Origin: Elioraea sp051860475
GTDB lineage: Bacteria > Pseudomonadota > Alphaproteobacteria > Acetobacterales > Acetobacteraceae
Reading direction: 5' to 3'
Length of the DNA stretch: 34,052 nucleotides
Assembly: GCF_051860475.1 (NCBI RefSeq)
Contig: NZ_JBHYDW010000034.1
Coordinates: forward strand, 1-34,052
Shown here one piece after another: positions 30,378 to 34,052 of the stretch. How positions within the stretch are numbered: position 1 is the first letter of the stretch; every line of letters starts with the position of its first letter. The notes below the pieces were generated by a model. It ran no database searches. It was not told the origin of the DNA and saw only the letters and a program-made list of their open reading frames with translations. The position numbers were made by a program, and so were the translations under genes.

Positions 30378-31208
30378 ATGGACGATCGGCTGAAGGGCGA
30401 GATCGAGGCGCTGTGGGACCGCCGGACCGAGCTGAGCCCGGCCTCGGGTGGCCGCGCGCGCGAGGCGGTTGAGGCGGCACTCGAGGCGCTCGACTCCGGC
30501 ACGGCACGGGTCGCCGCCCCCACCGGCTCGGGCTGGGTGGTCCATGAGTGGCTGAAGAAGGCGGTGCTGCTGTCCTTCCGCCTGACCGAGAGCCGGGTGA
30601 TGGACACCGCGGCCGGCGCCTATGACAAGGTGCCGCTGAAGTTCGAGGGCTGGGGCGAGAACCGCTTCCGCGAGGCTGGATTCCGCGCGGTGCCCGGCTC
30701 GGTGGTACGGCGCTCGGCCTATATCGCGCCGGGTGTGGTGCTGATGCCCTCGTTCGTGAACGCGGGCGCCTATGTCGATTCCGGCACGATGGTGGACACC
30801 TGGGCGACCGTCGGCTCCTGCGCCCAGATCGGCAGGAACTGCCACATTTCGGGCGGGGCCGGGATCGGCGGGGTGCTGGAGCCGCTGCAGGCTGCGCCGG
30901 TGATCATCGAGGACGAGTGCTTCATCGGTGCGCGATCCGAGGTGGTCGAGGGCGTGATCGTCGAGCGCGGCTCCGTGCTCTCGATGGGCGTCTTCATCGG
31001 CGCGAGCACCAAGATCGTCGATCGTGTCAGCGGCGAGGTGTTCACCGGCCGAGTGCCCGCGTACTCCGTGGTCGTGCCGGGGAGCCTGCCCGGGCGGCCG
31101 CTGCCGGACGGTTCGCCCGGCCCATCGCTCTACTGCGCGGTGATCATCAAGCGCGTGGACGAGAAGACGCGCGCCAAGACCTCGATCAACGATCTGTTGC
31201 GTGACTGA
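30378..31208 (+). CDS. dapD: Tetrahydrodipicolinate N-succinyltransferase
   Basis: 276 residues, the standard length. The enzyme transfers succinyl from succinyl-CoA to tetrahydrodipicolinate in lysine/diaminopimelate synthesis. The N-terminal helical domain (VVHEWLKKAVLLSFRL, KVPLKFEGWG) is followed by a left-handed hexapeptide beta-helix: VVRRSAYIAPGVVLMPSFVN, NAGAYVDSGTMVDTWATVGS, AQIGRNCHISGGAGIGGVLE, IIEDECFIGARSEVVEGVIV and VLSMGVFIGASTKIVD. It overlaps the dapE start by 8 bp, so the two pathway steps are coupled. Confidence 0.97.
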   Translation: MDDRLKGEIEALWDRRTELSPASGGRAREAVEAALEALDSGTARVAAPTGSGWVVHEWLKKAVLLSFRLTESRVMDTAAGAYDKVPLKFEGWGENRFREAGFRAVPGSVVRRSAYIAPGVVLMPSFVNAGAYVDSGTMVDTWATVGSCAQIGRNCHISGGAGIGGVLEPLQAAPVIIEDECFIGARSEVVEGVIVERGSVLSMGVFIGASTKIVDRVSGEVFTGRVPAYSVVVPGSLPGRPLPDGSPGPSLYCAVIIKRVDEKTRAKTSINDLLRD

Positions 31209-32343
31209 AGGCCCTGGCCTCGCCGACCCGCTGCCGCTGGCCGCGGCGCTGATCCGCTGCCCCTCCATCACGCCCGAGGACGCCGGCGCGCAGACCGTGC
31301 TGGCCGAAGCGCTGACCCGGCTCGGCTTCACCTGCACCGAGCTCACCTACGGGCGCGTGCGCAACCTCTACGCCCGCATCGGCACGGGCCGGCCTGCGCT
31401 CTGCTTCGCTGGCCACACCGACGTGGTGCCGGCGGGCAACGGCTCGTGGTCCGCTGATCCGTTCGGGGCGGAAGTTCGCGACGGACTGCTCTACGGCCGC
31501 GGCGCCACCGACATGAAGGGCAACATCGCCGCCTTCGTCGCCGCGCTCGCCTGCTGGCTCGACCGGCATCAGGGCCGCCCCCCGGTCGCGGTGTCGCTGC
31601 TGATCACCGGCGACGAGGAAGGCGAGGCGGTGGACGGCACCGTCAGGGTGCTGGCGTGGATGGCGGAGCGGCAGGAGGTCCCCGGGTTCTGTCTGGTCGG
31701 CGAGCCGACTTCGGTTGCTACCCTGGGTGACCTGGTGAAGATCGGACGGCGCGGCTCGATGAGCGCGCGGCTGGTGGTCAAGGGCACGCAGGGCCACAGC
31801 GCCTACCCGCAGCGCGCCGACAACCCGATCCACCGCCTTGTGCGCGTGCTGCACGGCCTGACCGCCGAGCCACTCGATGCCGGCACCGACTGGTTCGAGC
31901 CCACCACCCTGCAGATCACCAGCGTCGATGTCGGCAACCCGGCCACCAACGTGATCCCTGCGCGGGCCGAGGCGAAGTGGAACATCCGCTTCAACGACCG
32001 CCACACGGCGGCCAGCCTGGAAGCCTGGATGCGCGGCATCATCGACGCTGAGGCGCCGTGCCGTGAGGTCGCGTTCTCCTGCTCCGGCGAAGCGTTCCTC
32101 ACCACGCCCGGGCCGGAGGTCGATCGGCTGGTCGGCGCGATCGCCAAGGCAACGGGCGTGACGCCGCGGCTCGACACCGGCGGCGGCACCTCGGACGCGC
32201 GCTTCATCGCCCGCCACTGCCCGGTCGCCGAGTTCGGCCTGGTCGGCAGCACCATGCATCAGGCCGACGAACGGGTTCCGGTGGCGGAGCTGCGCGAGCT
32301 CGCCCGCGTCTACGGCGGCGTGCTGGACGCCTTCAGCGCGTGA
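31201..32343 (+). CDS. dapE: Succinyl-diaminopimelate desuccinylase
   Basis: A 380-residue zinc M20 peptidase-like enzyme that removes succinate from N-succinyl-LL-diaminopimelate, two steps after DapD. Metal-ligand motifs are FAGHTDVVPAG (H72, D74), GRGATDMKG (D104), ITGDEEGEA (E139/E140) and STMHQADERVP near the C terminus. RGSMSARLVVKGTQGHSAYP and NVIPARAEAKWNIRF belong to the dimerisation domain. Start GTG 31201 overlaps dapD by 8 bp. Its stop shares GTGA with the following membrane-protein gene. Confidence 0.96.
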   Translation: MTEGPGLADPLPLAAALIRCPSITPEDAGAQTVLAEALTRLGFTCTELTYGRVRNLYARIGTGRPALCFAGHTDVVPAGNGSWSADPFGAEVRDGLLYGRGATDMKGNIAAFVAALACWLDRHQGRPPVAVSLLITGDEEGEAVDGTVRVLAWMAERQEVPGFCLVGEPTSVATLGDLVKIGRRGSMSARLVVKGTQGHSAYPQRADNPIHRLVRVLHGLTAEPLDAGTDWFEPTTLQITSVDVGNPATNVIPARAEAKWNIRFNDRHTAASLEAWMRGIIDAEAPCREVAFSCSGEAFLTTPGPEVDRLVGAIAKATGVTPRLDTGGGTSDARFIARHCPVAEFGLVGSTMHQADERVPVAELRELARVYGGVLDAFSA

Positions 32344-32906
32344 GCACGCGCGATGTCGCCGCGGGGATCGCGTCGGTGTCGCTGCTGGCGCGCGGGCGTG
32401 CGATCGGCCTCGAACTGCTCGACGGTTCACCCTACGGCGCCTGGCGCAGCTTCGTTGCCATGTTCGTCGCGGCCCCGTTCTTCCTCGCGCTCAAGCTGCT
32501 CTCGGCGCCGCCGATGGTGGCCGGCGCAGACCCGGTGCGGCTCTGGCTCGCCGAGGCGATCGGCTACGTGGTCGGCTGGTTTGCCCTGCCGCTGGTGATG
32601 GTCGCGGTCGCACGGATGCTGGACCGGCTGGATCGCTGGCCGCTGTTCGTGTGCGCCTGGAACTGGACCAACCTCGCGCAGGTCATGGTATTCCTCGCCG
32701 CCGCCCTGCTCGCCGCGGCGCTGCCGCGCGGTCTCGGCCAGCTCGTCACGCTGGTGGCACTCGGCTATGTGCTCTGGCTGCAATGGTTCGTCGCGCGCGA
32801 GTCGCTCGACATCCCTGGCCCCCGCGCGATCGCCGTGGTCGGCGTCGACCTCGTGCTCGGACTGTTCATCTCCGGGCTGACGCTCTCCGTCGCGCTCGTG
32901 CGCTGA
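32340..32906 (+). CDS. Conserved-looking integral membrane protein, unknown function
   Basis: 188 residues with five likely membrane segments, including FVAMFVAAPFFLALKLLSA, AIGYVVGWFALPLVMVAVAR, VFLAAALLAAAL and AIAVVGVDLVLGLFISGLTL. The short aromatic loop between helices two and three (WPLFVCAWNWTNLAQVMV) is distinctive. I do not recognise a named family. GTG 32340 lies in GTGA shared with the dapE stop, so it is translated with the dap genes and is very likely real. Nothing links it biochemically to lysine synthesis. Confidence 0.75.
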   Translation: MSTRDVAAGIASVSLLARGRAIGLELLDGSPYGAWRSFVAMFVAAPFFLALKLLSAPPMVAGADPVRLWLAEAIGYVVGWFALPLVMVAVARMLDRLDRWPLFVCAWNWTNLAQVMVFLAAALLAAALPRGLGQLVTLVALGYVLWLQWFVARESLDIPGPRAIAVVGVDLVLGLFISGLTLSVALVR

Positions 32907-32913
32907 GGCCGCG

Positions 32914-33336
32914 TCACCGCAGCACCTCGAAATAGCCGGTCTCCTCGTCCATCCGGACCTGCTCCATCGCGCGGAAATCGTAGCGCGAGACGATGCCGAC
33001 GACATGGCCGTCCTTGACCACCGGCAGGTGGCGGAAGCCGCAGTCGCCAAGCAGCCGCAGGGCCTCGATCGCGTTCTGCTCCGGCGCGATGGTCACCGGA
33101 TTGTCCGTCATCACCGCTGCGAGGTTCGTGTGCGCTGCGTCCAGCCCCTGGGCCAGCAGGCGGACGGCGTCCCGGCCGGTGAAGATGCCGGCGAGCCGGC
33201 CGCCGCGGTCAACCACCAGCACCGCGCCGACGCGGCGGGCGTGCATCGCCTCGCACGCCTTCTTCACCGTCGCCGTGGGCGGCAGGGTCAGCGGCTTCTG
33301 GTTCCGCACGATCTCGTGCATGGAGCGTGTCTGCAT
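32914..33336 (-). CDS. Stand-alone CBS-domain pair protein
   Basis: 140 residues made of two CBS motifs forming one Bateman module: VKKACEAMHARRVGAVLVVD, GRLAGIFTGRDAVRLLAQ, then VMTDNPVTIAPEQNAIEALR, GFRHLPVVKDGHVVGIVSRYD. Such modules bind adenosyl ligands (AMP, ATP, SAM or NAD) and often tune other proteins. GGGGGAG precedes ATG 33336. It follows the molybdopterin oxidoreductase gene by 76 nt and may be expressed with it or alone; a hairpin sits between them. It ends 7 nt from the convergent membrane-protein stop. Confidence 0.92.
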   Translation of the reverse strand: MQTRSMHEIVRNQKPLTLPPTATVKKACEAMHARRVGAVLVVDRGGRLAGIFTGRDAVRLLAQGLDAAHTNLAAVMTDNPVTIAPEQNAIEALRLLGDCGFRHLPVVKDGHVVGIVSRYDFRAMEQVRMDEETGYFEVLR

Positions 33337-33390
33337 CGTGTCACTCCCCCGTCATGGAGGGTTCATAGACGGGAGCGCGGGACGGTGGGT

Positions 33391-33415
33391 TGACGCAGCG
33401 CAAAGCGCAGCGTCA
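33391..33415 (-). terminator. Near-perfect hairpin over the oxidoreductase stop codon
   Basis: On the plus strand TGACGCAGCGC (33391-33401), AAA, GCGCAGCGTCA (33405-33415): an 11-bp stem with one A-A mismatch. The oxidoreductase stop codon (33415-33413) lies within the stem. No U-tract follows on the minus strand, so it may protect the mRNA 3' end or partly terminate before the CBS gene. Confidence 0.4.
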
Positions 33416-34052
33416 GTCGGCCGTCATGGCCTCCACACGGTCGATCCGTGCGGCGCAGTACTTGAACCCGGGGATCTTGCCGATCGGATCCAGCGCCGGG
33501 TGCGTCAGCAGATTTGCCGCGGCCTCGCGATAGGCGAAGGGCACAAAGGCCAGTCCCTCGGGCAGCCCGGCATCGACGCGCGCCGGCAGCACGATCTCGC
33601 CACGGCGCGTCGTCACGCGCACGCGCTCGCCTGCCCGCAGGCCGAGCCGGCGCAGATCGGCCGGCGCGAGGCTCAGTGACGGCGCGGGCTCTAGCGCATC
33701 GAGCACCTCCGCGCGCCGCGTCATCGTCCCGGTGTGCCAGTGCTCCAGTTGCCGGCCCGTGGTCAGCACGAACGGATACTCGGCATCCGGGAGTTCCGCC
33801 GGATCGGAAAGGCCGGCCGGAACCAGGCGCGCACGCCCATCAGGCGTGGGGAAGCGATCGCCGAACACGATCTCCTCGCCCGGCAGGTCGGGGCCGCGCG
33901 TGGGGTAAGTCACCGTATGCTCGCGTGCGATCCGCTCCCAGCTGATGTGGTCGAGCGAGGGCATCAGCGAGGCCATCTCGGCATAGACCTCGGCGACCGG
34001 CCGATGCTCCCACGCGAGGCCGAGCCGGCGCGCGAGTTCGACGATGATCCAG
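33413..34052 (-). CDS. Molybdopterin oxidoreductase, formate dehydrogenase alpha type (C-terminal part only)
   Basis: About 212 codons remain; the 5' part lies beyond the right edge. It starts in the tail of the catalytic domain (ELARRLGLAWEHRPVAEVYA, then MASLMPSLDHISWERIA) and then contains the molybdopterin dinucleotide-binding domain: YPFVLTTGRQLEHWHTGTMT (the TGRxxxHWHTGTMT block), LAPADLRRLGLRAGERVRVT and GLAFVPFAYREAAANLLTHP, ending FKYCAARIDRVEAM. The HWHTGTMTRR form and KIPGFKYCAARI ending are typical of the cytoplasmic NAD-linked formate dehydrogenase alpha subunit (FdsA/FdhF group), though a related nitrate reductase or other DMSO-reductase-family enzyme is not excluded. The active-site Cys/Sec region is not in view. 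Confidence 0.82.
   Translation of the reverse strand, partial: WIIVELARRLGLAWEHRPVAEVYAEMASLMPSLDHISWERIAREHTVTYPTRGPDLPGEEIVFGDRFPTPDGRARLVPAGLSDPAELPDAEYPFVLTTGRQLEHWHTGTMTRRAEVLDALEPAPSLSLAPADLRRLGLRAGERVRVTTRRGEIVLPARVDAGLPEGLAFVPFAYREAAANLLTHPALDPIGKIPGFKYCAARIDRVEAMTAD

Overview
The window is a very high-G+C bacterial chromosome segment (roughly 70% by eye) that looks alphaproteobacterial. The evidence is the SAM-II riboswitch in front of metZ, the order rpmH-rnpA-yidD-yidC-engB-argB followed by dapD-dapE, an AceE-like TPP enzyme, a malonyl-CoA decarboxylase and DUF2336/GGDEF genes. I would guess Rhodospirillales, probably Acetobacteraceae; this rests on gene content and is not proven. 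I saw no tRNA, rRNA, CRISPR array, transposase, integrase, phage gene or replication origin. The region reads as ordinary core chromosome, tightly packed, with many 4-bp and 8-bp stop/start overlaps.

Layout. 1-2125 (-): a DMT-family permease cut by the left edge, behind a FemAB-like acyltransferase. 2492-3945 (+): N-formylglutamate amidohydrolase overlapped by a PAT-like GNAT. 3958-4048 (-): a candidate small RNA with its own promoter, a CCUCCC loop and a strong terminator. 4235-5214 (+): a secreted lytic transglycosylase and a 41-residue exported peptide. 5224-10477 (-): NnrE/NnrD, malonyl-CoA decarboxylase and an AceE-like TPP enzyme, apparently one operon. 10522-14954 (+): sulfite dehydrogenase SorAB, a DadA-like oxidase, then an orphan ParA/CopD-like/cytochrome c trio. 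15087-16271 (-): RNase D. 16545-19060 (+): promoter, SAM-II riboswitch, metZ, a LysE exporter and apaG. 19064-23196 (-): a patatin coupled to an exported beta-rich protein, then a flavoprotein disulfide oxidoreductase coupled to a TVP38/VTT membrane protein. 23410-27551 (+): rpmH, rnpA, yidD, yidC, engB, argB. 27564-30241 (-): a DUF2336 repeat protein coupled to a PAS/GAF/GGDEF diguanylate cyclase. 30378-32906 (+): dapD, dapE and a membrane protein. 32914-34052 (-): a CBS-pair protein and the C-terminal part of a molybdopterin oxidoreductase (formate dehydrogenase alpha type) cut by the right edge.

Functional themes. Membrane-protein biogenesis (L34, RNase P protein, YidD, YidC, EngB) forms one overlapping block. 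Amino-acid synthesis is represented by argB, dapD, dapE and SAM-controlled metZ. Periplasmic redox is represented by SorAB, a second small cytochrome c and a CopD-like membrane protein.

The parts most worth a second look are the candidate small RNA at 3958-4048, the elaborated SAM-II riboswitch and structured metZ leader, the small exported peptide at 5089-5214, and several coupled pairs of poorly characterised proteins: patatin with a beta-rich exported protein, VTT with a flavoprotein, DUF2336 with GGDEF, and ParA with CopD and cytochrome c.
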